The notes under the pieces: generated by a model
Database searches by the model: none
The model's input: the letters and a program-made list of their open reading frames with translations, nothing else
What the model was told of the DNA's origin: nothing
Translations under genes and position numbers: made by a program
DNA from: Deltaproteobacteria bacterium
Lineage (GTDB): Bacteria > Desulfobacterota > Desulfuromonadia > Desulfuromonadales > Geopsychrobacteraceae
NCBI GenBank assembly: GCA_024276935.1
Contig: JAJRWH010000053.1
Span: 1-59,489 of the forward strand
Direction: 5' to 3'
DNA: 59,489 nt
Part shown: piece after piece, positions 14,952 through 23,754 of the stretch
Layout of the letters: each line of letters opens with the position of its first letter
Position numbering within the stretch: position 1 is the stretch's first letter

Positions 14952-17480
14952 TCACTGGTCGCTGTCGGTGAAAAAGCTTTCGATCTGCGGTAACAGTTCG
15001 GCAGCGGGCAGGCTGAGACTGCTCACCGCAGGTAACGAACGCAAAAAGGTTTGCCCATAGCCCCGACGCACCACCCGGCTGTCAAGAATCAGCACCACAC
15101 CACGATCACTCCGGTTGCGGATCAGGCGGCCAAATCCCTGCTTGAAGCGGATGACCGCCTGCGGCACCGTATATTTCATAAAGGGATCCTGGCCGCGAGC
15201 CTTGAGTGCTTCCGCCCGCGCCTGCAAGACCGGTTCGGTCGGAACCCGAAACGGCAGACGGGTAATCACCACCTGTTCCAGTGACCGACCCGGAACATCA
15301 ACCCCCTCCCAGAAAGAATCGGTCCCGAACAGGCTGCTGGTTTCATCCTCGGCAAAACGTTTCAGCAACCGGTGACGGTTTTCACTGCCCTGCCGATAAC
15401 AATGTAACTGCCTGGCCTCAAGCACCGGGGACAGCTGTTCGTAAATCGTGCGCAACAGCTGATATGAGGTAAAGAGAACAAAACTGCGTCCACCGGCCAA
15501 CAGCAAGGCTTTTTCAGTCAGTTCAGCAACCGCTTCAGTAAAACCGGGACGCCCCGGCTCAGGGATATCGGTCGGCACCGCCACCAATGTCTGCCGAGCA
15601 TAATCGAAGGGAGATGCCAGAACCAGTGATTGTAAACGACTCGGTTCGGCCAGTCCCAGACCGGTACGGTCACAAAAATAATCGAACCGCCCGGCAACAC
15701 TCAAGGTGGCACTGGTCATCACCACGGTACGAAAACGCTCATACAGAGCCTCATTGAGGCCCTTGCCGACTTCCAGCGGAGCACTGCAAAGACGAGTGAT
15801 CAGTCCGCGTGAACGGCCGATGCGCCCCCTGCCAACCTCAATCCACACGCAGGTTTCGTCAGAGGCGGTCAGAAACAGACCCAAATCGGCGGCAATTCCA
15901 TCGAGACGTCGCGCAATCCCGGCCAGATCGACCAGTGGTGAACTGAGTTTGTCGGCAACCTCCTCCGGCAGTTCTTCACACTGTTTCAACAACCGGTCAA
16001 GCCTGCGTGCCAGGCTTACACTCTGTTTCATCAGCGGCTCGACCAGGGCAACGATCTCGGCCCAGCAGTTCCCGGCAAAAAAATCGGCCTGCAACCGATG
16101 ACGGACCTCTCGACCCTCTGTCACCTCTTCACCCAGAGTATCGGCCAGTTTTCGGCCTGCATCCTCAAGCGCACTGATCGACTCATCGAACAGTTGCTGA
16201 CGTTTTTGCTGTATTTTTTCGACCCGTTCGTAAAGTCCACGATAGAGCTCATCGAAACAGTCGGGCAACTCACGAGCCAGTTGCGACAGAAAACGTGGCA
16301 ACAACCCCTTGTCCGGTTTACGTGGATGACACAAGCGATGCAGAGTGCGCGCAAAAGAAAAACGGGTCACCCGACCGGAAAAGTAGTTGGTTGCAACATC
16401 TTCCAAATGATGGGCCTCATCGATCACCACCCGTCCAAAGGGAGGCAGAACCGCGGTGGCATTGTAGTTATCTGTCTGTTGACGCAGGGCCAGATCTGAA
16501 AGGAGCAGGGCATGATTGACCACCAGCAGATTGGCCTGGGCAGCCTGCCGCCGGGCTCGATGAAAAAAGCAGCGCCCATATTCGCGGCAGCGCACCCGGC
16601 TGCACTGATCGGCTTCACAGCAAATTTCTTCCCAGACCGTCGGCTGCGGATTAAATCCAAGATCATCACGCGAACCATCACTGGTTGCTTCGGCCCACTG
16701 AAGAATTTGCTGCAACTCGGTCTCTTCACTACTGGCGAACAACCCCGGCTCACGCCCCGCCTCCTGGCTACGACGACGACACAGGTAATTGCTGCGCCCC
16801 TTAACCAGAACGGCACGAAATTCAAGACCGGTAGCACGTCGAAGTAACGGGAGATCTTTGCTGACAAGCTGCTGCTGCAGGTTGATCGTATTGGTTGACA
16901 CCACAACCCGCTCACCATTGTTCAGGGCCCAAAGCAGAGCCGGAACCAGATAAGCCAGACTTTTGCCGGTTCCGGTACCCGCCTCGATAACCGCCAACTG
17001 ACCGCGATTGAATGCCTCGGCAACACAAAGGGCCATCCGCAACTGCTCGGGACGTTCTTCATACCCCTTGAGCTGCCGGGCCACCTCACCCTGAGGCCCA
17101 AGAATGGCGTCGATTCGCGCCGGATCGAGTTGCTGTTCATCATGCGGAGGAAAGGGTTCGACAACAACATAGAGATCATCAACCTGACTGTTAACGATAT
17201 AAAAACCAACTCCCAGGCTTGCAATCCCCCCGGCGATTTCGATGTCAGGATCAGAAGGTGTCAGGTTACCGGAAGGATGGTTGTGAATAACAACGTCGCC
17301 ATAACAGCAATTCTGCAATACCGCAGGCACGGCCTGCTGCGAGCCCCGCGCCAGAATATCGACCTCGACGATCCGACAATCGGCATCAGTATGCCCCAGC
17401 GCAAAGACTTCATTCCCGTCAGTCTCGGCTATCGCTGCCTGTAATTGCAGGCGGGCTTCAATTGAAAACTTGTTTTGCAT
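14952..17480 (-). CDS. DinG/XPD-family helicase with N-terminal RadC-like JAMM domain
   Basis: 842 residues. Residues 1-115 resemble a JAB/MPN domain with VVIHNHPSGNLTPSDPDIE, the same HxHPSG-x4-PSxxD motif as RadC. The helicase starts near residue 140: Walker A EAGTGTGKSLAYLVPAL, four Cys in ICCEADQCSRVRCREYGRC suited to a 4Fe-4S cluster, the DEAH box VIDEAHHLED, and later TSATLS and QGFGRLIRN motifs. XPD/DinG helicases unwind 5' to 3' and resolve unusual structures such as R-loops. E. coli DinG has no JAMM domain, so this is a fused architecture; a coupled deubiquitinase-like or nucleotide-linked role is speculation. The ATG at 17480 has no clear Shine-Dalgarno, but a consensus-like promoter ends 9 bp upstream. 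Confidence 0.88.
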   Translation of the reverse strand: MQNKFSIEARLQLQAAIAETDGNEVFALGHTDADCRIVEVDILARGSQQAVPAVLQNCCYGDVVIHNHPSGNLTPSDPDIEIAGGIASLGVGFYIVNSQVDDLYVVVEPFPPHDEQQLDPARIDAILGPQGEVARQLKGYEERPEQLRMALCVAEAFNRGQLAVIEAGTGTGKSLAYLVPALLWALNNGERVVVSTNTINLQQQLVSKDLPLLRRATGLEFRAVLVKGRSNYLCRRRSQEAGREPGLFASSEETELQQILQWAEATSDGSRDDLGFNPQPTVWEEICCEADQCSRVRCREYGRCFFHRARRQAAQANLLVVNHALLLSDLALRQQTDNYNATAVLPPFGRVVIDEAHHLEDVATNYFSGRVTRFSFARTLHRLCHPRKPDKGLLPRFLSQLARELPDCFDELYRGLYERVEKIQQKRQQLFDESISALEDAGRKLADTLGEEVTEGREVRHRLQADFFAGNCWAEIVALVEPLMKQSVSLARRLDRLLKQCEELPEEVADKLSSPLVDLAGIARRLDGIAADLGLFLTASDETCVWIEVGRGRIGRSRGLITRLCSAPLEVGKGLNEALYERFRTVVMTSATLSVAGRFDYFCDRTGLGLAEPSRLQSLVLASPFDYARQTLVAVPTDIPEPGRPGFTEAVAELTEKALLLAGGRSFVLFTSYQLLRTIYEQLSPVLEARQLHCYRQGSENRHRLLKRFAEDETSSLFGTDSFWEGVDVPGRSLEQVVITRLPFRVPTEPVLQARAEALKARGQDPFMKYTVPQAVIRFKQGFGRLIRNRSDRGVVLILDSRVVRRGYGQTFLRSLPAVSSLSLPAAELLPQIESFFTDSDQ

Positions 17481-17488
17481 GGTGCGGG

Positions 17489-17517
17489 ATTATAGAACCA
17501 AGGACAGGGGATGTAAA
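17489..17517 (-). promoter_or_regulatory. sigma-70-type promoter of the dinG-like gene
   Basis: On the minus strand TTTACA (17517-17512) and TATAAT (17494-17489) are separated by exactly 17 bp. The expected transcription start, 6-8 nt after the -10 box, falls at about 17481-17483, next to the ATG at 17480. The transcript would therefore be leaderless or nearly so. Confidence 0.65.
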
Positions 17518-17529
17518 AAGAATCTGTAA

Positions 17530-18474
17530 TTATTTATAACGCCCGGTCTGAGGATGGATGCCTTTCCAGACAAACCAGTAGGCAATCATGTACGGAACCT
17601 TGCTGCCATCCGTACCGGTCACCTGAAGACGATCAGTCGCAGAATCAAAGTTGAGCTTCAGGGTTTGCGTGCCGAAAGCTTCTCTGATCTCTTCACGCTG
17701 CCGCAACAGGTCAAGAGGATAGGCACGCGCCTGGCCATCCAGCTCAATGCCGACAACCAGCTCTTTCTCTTTTTCTCCCGGACCCAATTTGAAGAAGGAC
17801 CAGAACCCGCTTTTGCGTGCGTAATAGTCGAGATAGGGATCTTTGGTGTAGTTGCGTGGATAACCGGTATCAGTCGATAAAACCAGGCCACCAGGATGCA
17901 GTTTGCGCCATTTCCCCCAGGTGGTCAGGCTTGAAGGCAAAACCTCAAGCCGGGTTCCCGTCAATTTGCCCGTCACCGCTTCACCTTTGAGTTGCGACCA
18001 GAGCGACTCGGTTTCACGGTCGTACATCAACACATTACTGCGGTAAAGCAGGCCCGAAACACCAAAAAAACGCTCTTTATTCTGGATCAGGCGGGAATAC
18101 ACGACCCCCGAATACGCTAGGGGTCACCAGCTCACCAGAACCGGTAAATCACGATAATAATCGTTGACCAGCTCATGCCAGGACAAAATCCGGGTCGGAT
18201 AAGCCTTGGCGATCCCGTTGACAACGACGCCCAATACCTGTTCGTCATCCCGGACAAAACGGGCATCTTTTACCGCAACGAACTTGGGTGAAGTCAGCGC
18301 AGGAATCCCGTCACGCGGTGGCCCACCCCCCATTATTTCACTGGTCGGAATCGAACTTTTACTCAAATCCCAGGATGCCGCAACCAACAGCGGCAGAGCC
18401 GCGATCAGCAGAACCAGCAACAAGGCATTTTGGCGAGAGCGATATTTATTAACCATGGCTTCAGAATAACCCAT
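17530..18474 (-). CDS. DUF3179-family protein, probable selenoprotein (in-frame UGA at codon 117)
   Basis: Read through the TGA at 18126-18124 this is a 314-residue protein. The ATG at 18474 has AAGGAG 5 nt upstream. An N-terminal hydrophobic segment (NALLLVLLIAALPLLVAAS) is a signal or anchor. The first half has GGGPPRDGIPALTSP and GIAKAYPTRILSWHELVND, the second has FFGVSGLLYRSNVLMYDRETESLWSQ, both DUF3179 signatures. In the family a CPxC-like motif (YCPLC) links the two halves; here it reads SW-U-PLA, so the UGA sits where the first Cys belongs and the second Cys is Ala. Both halves are intact, in one frame, with no other damage. A hairpin suited to be a bacterial SECIS follows. Alternative: a nonsense-mutated pseudogene. 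The biochemical role of DUF3179 is unknown. Confidence 0.75.
18092..18126 (-). promoter_or_regulatory. candidate bacterial SECIS element in the DUF3179 gene
   Basis: Directly after the UGA (18126-18124) two overlapping stems can form. Stem A pairs GACCCC (from the GA of UGA itself) with GGGGTC at 18108-18103. Stem B pairs CGGGG (18110-18106) with TTCCCG (18097-18092) and leaves a loop beginning GU, 18 nt downstream of the UGA. Stem B fits the usual spacing and the G/U at the loop start of bacterial SECIS elements. Only one of the two can form at a time. Confidence 0.55.
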
Positions 18475-18527
18475 TTCCTCTCCTTCATGCTATGCTCGAC
18501 CCGGTATTTTCTCGGGAGAAAAAAGCC

Positions 18528-19196
18528 ATGCCCACTCTGCTGACGGTCTACCAACGCCTGCTCAAACACTACGGACCACGTCACTGGTGGCCAGCTCAAA
18601 CCCCTTTTGAGATGGCCGTCGGAGCCATTTTGACCCAGAACACCAATTGGAAAAATGTCGAAAAAGCCATTGATAATCTGCACGCTGCCAAAGTTCTGAC
18701 TCCTGCCGCAATGGCCGACCTGGCACGCGATGAACTGGAAAACCTGATCAGACCATCCGGCTTTTTTCGCCAGAAATCTGAGCGGCTGCAACGGTTCTGC
18801 TGTTACCTGAAAAAAAACTATCAGGGATCGCTGGAAAAAATGCTGCAGCAACCCCTGGCCTGCGTACGCCAGGAGTTACTCGCCCTGAAGGGTATTGGCC
18901 CGGAAACCGCTGATTCAATCCTGCTCTATGCGGGTAACCACCTCTCCTTTGTTGTCGATGCCTATACCGGTCGTCTTTTTACCCGCCTCGGCCAGCTCAA
19001 AGGGGACGAAAGTTACACGCAGATCCGCACCCTGTTTATGCAGCATCTCCCTGCAGAGGTCGCTCTTTACAACGAATACCACGCCCTGATCGTCGCACAC
19101 AGTAAAGAACACTGTCGCAAGCGTCCCCTGTGCAGCGACTGTCCTCTGAGTGACGAATGCCGCTATCTACTTGATCCCCAATCCCCTCTGGGCTAG
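18528..19196 (+). CDS. HhH-GPD DNA glycosylase, endonuclease III-like with 4Fe-4S cluster
   Basis: 222 residues from the ATG at 18528 (GGGAG upstream); an earlier ATG at 18492 lacks a ribosome site. It has MAVGAILTQNTNWKNVEKAI, then the helix-hairpin-helix LLALKGIGPETADSILLYAG followed by VVDAYTGRLFTRLG with the catalytic Asp, and a C-terminal cluster motif CRKRPLCSDCPLSDEC (C-x6-C-x2-C-x5-C). The Lys that gives endonuclease III its lyase activity (GxGxKTA) is replaced by Glu (GIGPETA). It is therefore likely a monofunctional base-excision glycosylase, for example for alkylated purines, rather than Nth proper. Divergent from the DUF3179 gene with only 53 bp between them. Confidence 0.85.
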   Translation: MPTLLTVYQRLLKHYGPRHWWPAQTPFEMAVGAILTQNTNWKNVEKAIDNLHAAKVLTPAAMADLARDELENLIRPSGFFRQKSERLQRFCCYLKKNYQGSLEKMLQQPLACVRQELLALKGIGPETADSILLYAGNHLSFVVDAYTGRLFTRLGQLKGDESYTQIRTLFMQHLPAEVALYNEYHALIVAHSKEHCRKRPLCSDCPLSDECRYLLDPQSPLG

Positions 19197-19237
19197 TCTG
19201 ACGCCAATTTTACTATCGACGAACCTGGACAACAAAG

Positions 19238-20764
19238 ATGACCTCAACCAAGATTGATCCCTGGAGTCGCCGCGCCCTGCTGTTGCTGATTCTTGTCAGC
19301 TGCTGGCGGCTGCTCTATCTGTTTATCGTCCCCCTTGATCTGGGTCCGGATGAAGCCTACTACTGGGACTGGTCGCGGCGGCTGGCCTTCGGTTATTTCA
19401 GCAAACCCCCCTTGATTGCCTGGATCAACGCCCTGACAACAGGCACATTCGGAATTTCAGCAGTGGCGGTACGGCTGCCTGCGGTGGTGTTGGGAGCGGT
19501 TGGACTCTGGGGTCTTTTTCTGGCCGCACGAAAACTCTTTTCAGCCGAGGTCGGTTTCTGGACCCTGGCAATCTGGCTCGCAACCCCGGCAGCAGCGGCA
19601 CTGGGTCTGATCATGGCGACCGACGTATTGCTGATCTGCTGCTGGAGCCTGGCTCTCTGGACCCTGTGGCACAGCCTGGAAGAGGGTGATTTTCGCTGGA
19701 AACTGGCCACAACCCTGCTGATTGGCCTGGGAACTCTTGGTAAGCAAATGATGCTGGTCTTCCCGCTGATCATGTTGATTTTTCTCATGATCAGCCCTCA
19801 GGATCGACCGCAACTCAAACGGCCCTGGCCCTGGCTGGTCGTTGTGGGTGGCCTGGCTTTTCTTCTTCCCCCTCTCTGGTGGAACGCACAACACGACTGG
19901 ATTACCTTTCGCCACACCGCTCACAATATTGGCGGTAGCAATCCGGATCTGCTGGCCCGGCTGGCAACCTTTGGCGAATTTGTCGGGTCACAGCTGGGCC
20001 TGCTTTCGCCAATCTCCTGGCTCTTACTGATCATTCTCAGTTTCAGTTTGTTGAGCCAACCGGGCAAGCTGTCTCGCCAGGTTCGCTATCTGCTCTGCTT
20101 CAGTCTGCTCGGTCTGCTCGGCTTTTTTCTGATGAGTTTTAAAAAGAGCATCAACCCCAACTGGCCCGCCGTTTTTTATCCCGCCGGGATGATTCTGCTG
20201 GCCGCCTTGGGACGCCAGCGGGTCTCTGGCGGAAGGATTGATCGACTGCGCCGGTTGTTTGCCCCCGCCTGGAAATTTGGTCTGATTCTGATGATGATTG
20301 GCTATCTGTTGCCCTTCGTCAGTCAGGGGCCGCTCAATATGGGGCGCAAGGATCCGACCTGGCGCATTCGCGGTTGGCAACAGGCCGGACTCGAAACCGG
20401 CAGGATACTGAATCAGCAACCACGCCCCGAAAAAACCTTCATTCTGGGCATTGGCCGAAAACACGCAGCCGAGTCCGCCTTTTACGTTCCCAGCCATCCT
20501 CGGACCTTTCGTTGGGCAGGCGATCCTCCGGTTGTTGCGTCACAGTATGAGGTCTGGCCCGGACCGACAGATCGGATCGGCTGGGACGCCCTGATCATCA
20601 CTGATGCAGGGGCCAACTTACCGCCTGCGTTGATAGAAAAGTTTTCCCGCCTGGTCCCCCTGGGAACCCGCGAGATTGATCTTGGCGGCAGCCGACCACG
20701 AAGGCTGGATTACTATCGGGGAGAAAATCTGCTCCGCTGGCCACAACGTTCCCAAAAGGGCTGA
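19238..20764 (+). CDS. PMT/ArnT-type membrane glycosyltransferase (GT39-like)
   Basis: 508 residues with about 11-12 predicted membrane segments. Near the N terminus LDLGPDEAYYWDWSRRLAFGYFSKPPLIAWINAL contains the catalytic-type Asp-Glu after the first helix and the conserved YF-x-KPP loop of ArnT/PMT_2 proteins. Members transfer a sugar from a polyprenyl-phosphate donor to lipid A or other envelope acceptors in the periplasm. The C-terminal ~150 residues form a soluble domain. It is convergent with the PAP2 genes and lies near a GT2 polyprenyl-phosphate sugar transferase (23980), which could supply the donor. The acceptor is not known. Confidence 0.8.
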   Translation: MTSTKIDPWSRRALLLLILVSCWRLLYLFIVPLDLGPDEAYYWDWSRRLAFGYFSKPPLIAWINALTTGTFGISAVAVRLPAVVLGAVGLWGLFLAARKLFSAEVGFWTLAIWLATPAAAALGLIMATDVLLICCWSLALWTLWHSLEEGDFRWKLATTLLIGLGTLGKQMMLVFPLIMLIFLMISPQDRPQLKRPWPWLVVVGGLAFLLPPLWWNAQHDWITFRHTAHNIGGSNPDLLARLATFGEFVGSQLGLLSPISWLLLIILSFSLLSQPGKLSRQVRYLLCFSLLGLLGFFLMSFKKSINPNWPAVFYPAGMILLAALGRQRVSGGRIDRLRRLFAPAWKFGLILMMIGYLLPFVSQGPLNMGRKDPTWRIRGWQQAGLETGRILNQQPRPEKTFILGIGRKHAAESAFYVPSHPRTFRWAGDPPVVASQYEVWPGPTDRIGWDALIITDAGANLPPALIEKFSRLVPLGTREIDLGGSRPRRLDYYRGENLLRWPQRSQKG

Positions 20765-20769
20765 ATGAA

Positions 20770-21450
20770 TCAGGTATGACGCTCTGGATCGAGCAGATAA
20801 TAAAGGAACATCCCGCAAAAATAGACCAGATAGGCACTCCAGAGCACATCTGTCAGATAATGCCCACCCTGCGCCATCCGTCCGACACTCATCAAGGCGC
20901 CATAGCCTGTCCCCGCAGCCAAAAACCAGCGGGCCATATGGGGACGACGGCGGCGCAACAGGAAAAAGGGCGCAATGGTATAAAAACCGATCGCAGCGTG
21001 CCCGGAAGGAAAGGATTTCCCCATGTCCCTGCCCGCAGGCTGGTAGACCTGATGATAGTTCCGACTTCCGCCAAAATCACGCGTATCAACCGGACGGGGC
21101 CGACCCCACAAATCCTTGCCAACCGCATGCACCAGTAGTCCGGGACCCAGAAGAGCCAGAAGCAAGACAAATATTGCCGGTCGCCAGTACCTCCTGAGTT
21201 TTTGGATTCCCACCCCCAGAATCAACGTCAGAAGCCCCGCCACGGCCAATGTCAGCCCCGGCGCCATTCCCCAGCCGTAAAGCTGCGTCCAGAGCCAGTC
21301 ATCCTTGTGGGGCCAACTGGCCGGAGCCTGGTAGAACAGCGCAGCCAGACTGCGATCAAAATCACCCAGACTGATCAGCAGGGACAACAGAAGAATCAGC
21401 AACAACGGCAGCAGAAAATCGACCACCAGAGCATGGCGATTTGGTCTCAT
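20770..21450 (-). CDS. PAP2-family membrane phosphatase (lipid phosphatase)
   Basis: 226 residues with about six membrane helices. The three PAP2 motifs are all present: KDLWGRPRP, SFPSGH and RMAQGGHYLTD, with the two catalytic His. The segment between motifs 1 and 2 is long (VDTRDFGGSRNYHQVYQ). Family members include lipid A phosphatases (LpxE/LpxF type) and undecaprenyl-pyrophosphate phosphatases. Its place beside ArnT-type genes favours an envelope lipid substrate, but this is inference. The ATG overlaps the stop of the next PAP2 gene by ATGA, and the 3' end lies 5 bp from the convergent glycosyltransferase stop. Confidence 0.85.
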   Translation of the reverse strand: MRPNRHALVVDFLLPLLLILLLSLLISLGDFDRSLAALFYQAPASWPHKDDWLWTQLYGWGMAPGLTLAVAGLLTLILGVGIQKLRRYWRPAIFVLLLALLGPGLLVHAVGKDLWGRPRPVDTRDFGGSRNYHQVYQPAGRDMGKSFPSGHAAIGFYTIAPFFLLRRRRPHMARWFLAAGTGYGALMSVGRMAQGGHYLTDVLWSAYLVYFCGMFLYYLLDPERHT

Positions 21451-22109
21451 CCCTCACCTCGTCCCAAAGCGCCCGGCACCCGTCGCTGAAAAAAATGAAA
21501 AACGTAGTAGGTCGTCACCACCGCCAGATAAGCCCCGGCCAGGGTATCAGAAGGATAGTGCTTGAGCACCACAACCCGGCTGAGCATGACCGCTGCTGTC
21601 AATAACAGCCCCAGGGGCCAGCTTTTCGGCCAGATATACCAGAGAACCAGAGCAACAGCGGCAGCTGTATTGCTGTGTCCCGAAGGAAAGGATGTCATCC
21701 GCGATGAGGTTTCAAACAGATAGAATCCGTAAAGATTCTCGGTCAACAGTTTGGCAGGCCGGGCACGGCCAAAGATAAATTTGAGCAGATCGGTCAGCAG
21801 CCCCGAACTGGCAACGGCAAAAATCAGAAACAGGGCCCGCTGTTTCCAGCATTCAAGCACAGCGCTGTGCGGCGTCAGTCGCTGACGTAGACGACAAAAC
21901 AGATAGATGACAACACCCAGAGACAAAGGATAAAGGGCATCGCCCAGCTGGGTGATCGCGTGAAATATCCGCACCACTTGCGGATCAATCGCCAGGAAAA
22001 AATCGACCGCCCGCCGATCCAGATAAAAGAATGACAGAGCACAGAGCAACAGAACCCCGCCACCTGCAATCGTAAACTGGAGACCTTTTGAAAAATCAGG
22101 GTTTCGCAT
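21447..22109 (-). CDS. PAP2-family membrane phosphatase, second copy
   Basis: 220 residues. Motif 1 is KFIFGRARP, motif 2 SFPSGHSNTAAAVAL and motif 3 SRVVVLKHYPSDTLAG, a full PAP2 set with the catalytic His. It is not a close copy of its downstream neighbour. The ATG at 22109 lies inside the 3' end of the broken glycosyltransferase gene, so all three genes (22096-23754, this one and 20770-21450) form one transcription unit with 4-14 bp overlaps. Likely substrate is a lipid phosphate or pyrophosphate in the periplasmic leaflet. Confidence 0.85.
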   Translation of the reverse strand: MRNPDFSKGLQFTIAGGGVLLLCALSFFYLDRRAVDFFLAIDPQVVRIFHAITQLGDALYPLSLGVVIYLFCRLRQRLTPHSAVLECWKQRALFLIFAVASSGLLTDLLKFIFGRARPAKLLTENLYGFYLFETSSRMTSFPSGHSNTAAAVALVLWYIWPKSWPLGLLLTAAVMLSRVVVLKHYPSDTLAGAYLAVVTTYYVFHFFQRRVPGALGRGEG

Positions 22110-23754
22110 AGAGCTCAAAGTTCAAACGCTTTCCTTTGGAATAGTTGTAGCTGGCAAAAGATTTTATCAGCTGCAACCGATCGAGCTGGCCAGGAGCCAG
22201 GGTCATAAACTGCTGCTTCTGACGCTTCTCAAGCAACAAGTAACGAAAATCACTCTCTTTCAGAGCCGACACAGCCCCCTGCACATTTACCATCTTCGTT
22301 CTGGTGCCATTGAGAAAGGCCAGGCTGGGTTCAGAAAACCCGACCGAAACCAACTCGCCAGGCGGTTGCTGGCGCAACAGTCCTGCCACCTCACGACTTG
22401 GCCAGGCGATATCCAGGCGAGGGAGAATCGCGGCAAAGCTGGGCGGAAAAATCAGCAATGCCCCCAGCAGAAACATTGGCAAGACCGAAAGTGGCGGCAG
22501 GTCATGCCAGAGTTTCCAGGCTCCCCGCAAGACCAGCAATCCCCCGATAAATGGCAACAGGTACCAAAGCTGAAAGTCCCCGAACTGGATCGGCAGAAAA
22601 GGCAATCCCAGGGTCAAAATCAGGGCTCCGACAGACCAGAGCAAAACAGCCAACCCGGTCCACAAACGGCGCAAACGTCCCACCACCGGGCTGAGACTTG
22701 CGGGCTGCCCCAGACCAACTGCAGTCAGAATCGCGATCGCCGGGAAAAACGGCATGACATAATGTGGCAACTTGGTCGGCACCAGCTCAAAGATAACCCA
22801 GGCCGGAATCAGTCAGGCAAAAAGAAAACGGACCGCATCCTCACTACGGCGCTGCCACAAGTTCGGCAAATAACGCACGACCAGCAGAGATCCCGGCCAG
22901 AAAAGAACAGGAAACAACAGCAGATAGTAACCAGGAGGGGCACCGTGCGATTCCTGCCCGGCAAGCAACTTGGGCAAAAAATCCCCATAAAAAGCTTTCT
23001 GCATGAACGCACCACCGGTTGCATTTTGAATAGCCACAAACCAGGGGAGAACAATCGCCGTCAACAGAAGCAACCCCGGCAGGGGGCTAATCGTCCGAAT
23101 CAGTTTGAGCTGACGATCAGCCAGCGCCAGAGTCAGAATTGTTGCCAGGGCAATCACCGGTGGCAAGGGTCCCTTGATCAGAACTCCGGCACCACAGGCA
23201 ATCCAGAAAAGCAGAACCAGGGGCCAGCGCCCTTTGTGCCATTCATGTCGTTCGAGATAGAGAAGACCAAGAGCTCCCTGCATGGTCACAATGGTCGCCA
23301 ACAGGGCAGCATCTGTCTTGGCCAATCGGGCCTCAACCCCCAGCAAGAGACAGCTTGCAACCAGCAAACCTGCCAACAAACCTGTCCGTCGGTTGAAAAA
23401 ACGCCGCCCGAAAAAACAGGTCAGCAAGACCGTTGCCAAAGCCCCCAAACTGGAAGGAATCCGGTAAGGCCAGACAACATCAAGGGGCTGATCGGCCAAT
23501 TTGACTGCCGCAGCCTGAAGCCAGTAGATGCCAATCGGCTTCTTGTACCGGGGCACTTCCTGAAAGCGGATATCAACATAATTGCCGGTTTCAAGCATCT
23601 GTTTGGTCGCCTGAGCAAAACGGGATTCATCCCGATCGGTCGGCGGCATCTGACTCAATCCGGGGAGAAAAAAAAGCAACCCGATCAACAATAAAAAGAG
23701 ATAGGCACGTTTGCCCTGTTCCAGTTTTTCGACAATCCCCAGTACAGCCTGCAT
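22096..23754 (-). pseudogene. ArnT-type glycosyltransferase interrupted by an in-frame TGA
   Basis: A 553-codon PMT/ArnT-like gene. The ATG at 23754 has GGAGG 6 nt upstream. The N-terminal part has MPPTDRDESRFAQATKQMLETG and EVPRYKKPIGIYWLQA, the ArnT/PMT catalytic Asp-Glu-x-R-x-A and KPP motifs. At codon 314 (22815-22813) the frame meets TGA inside FLFA-*-LIPAWVIFELVPTKLPHY. Relatives have Trp at this spot, so TGG to TGA is the simplest change. The downstream half (230 residues) is otherwise intact and in frame. It could be a genuine recent pseudogene, a sequencing or assembly error, or a readthrough gene. A selenocysteine reading is not favoured because the replaced residue is not Cys. Confidence 0.8.

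Noticed and set aside
22813-22815. UGA as selenocysteine, or as a reassigned Trp codon, in the broken glycosyltransferase
   Set aside because: UGA is used as a normal stop in several ATGA overlaps in this window, so it is not reassigned genome-wide. The replaced residue is most likely Trp and no suitably spaced SECIS was found.
22366-23694. 442-codon plus-strand open frame rich in Gln, Pro and Arg
   Set aside because: It is the complement of the glycosyltransferase gene, has low-complexity composition caused by the antisense frame, no ribosome site, and no recognisable domain.
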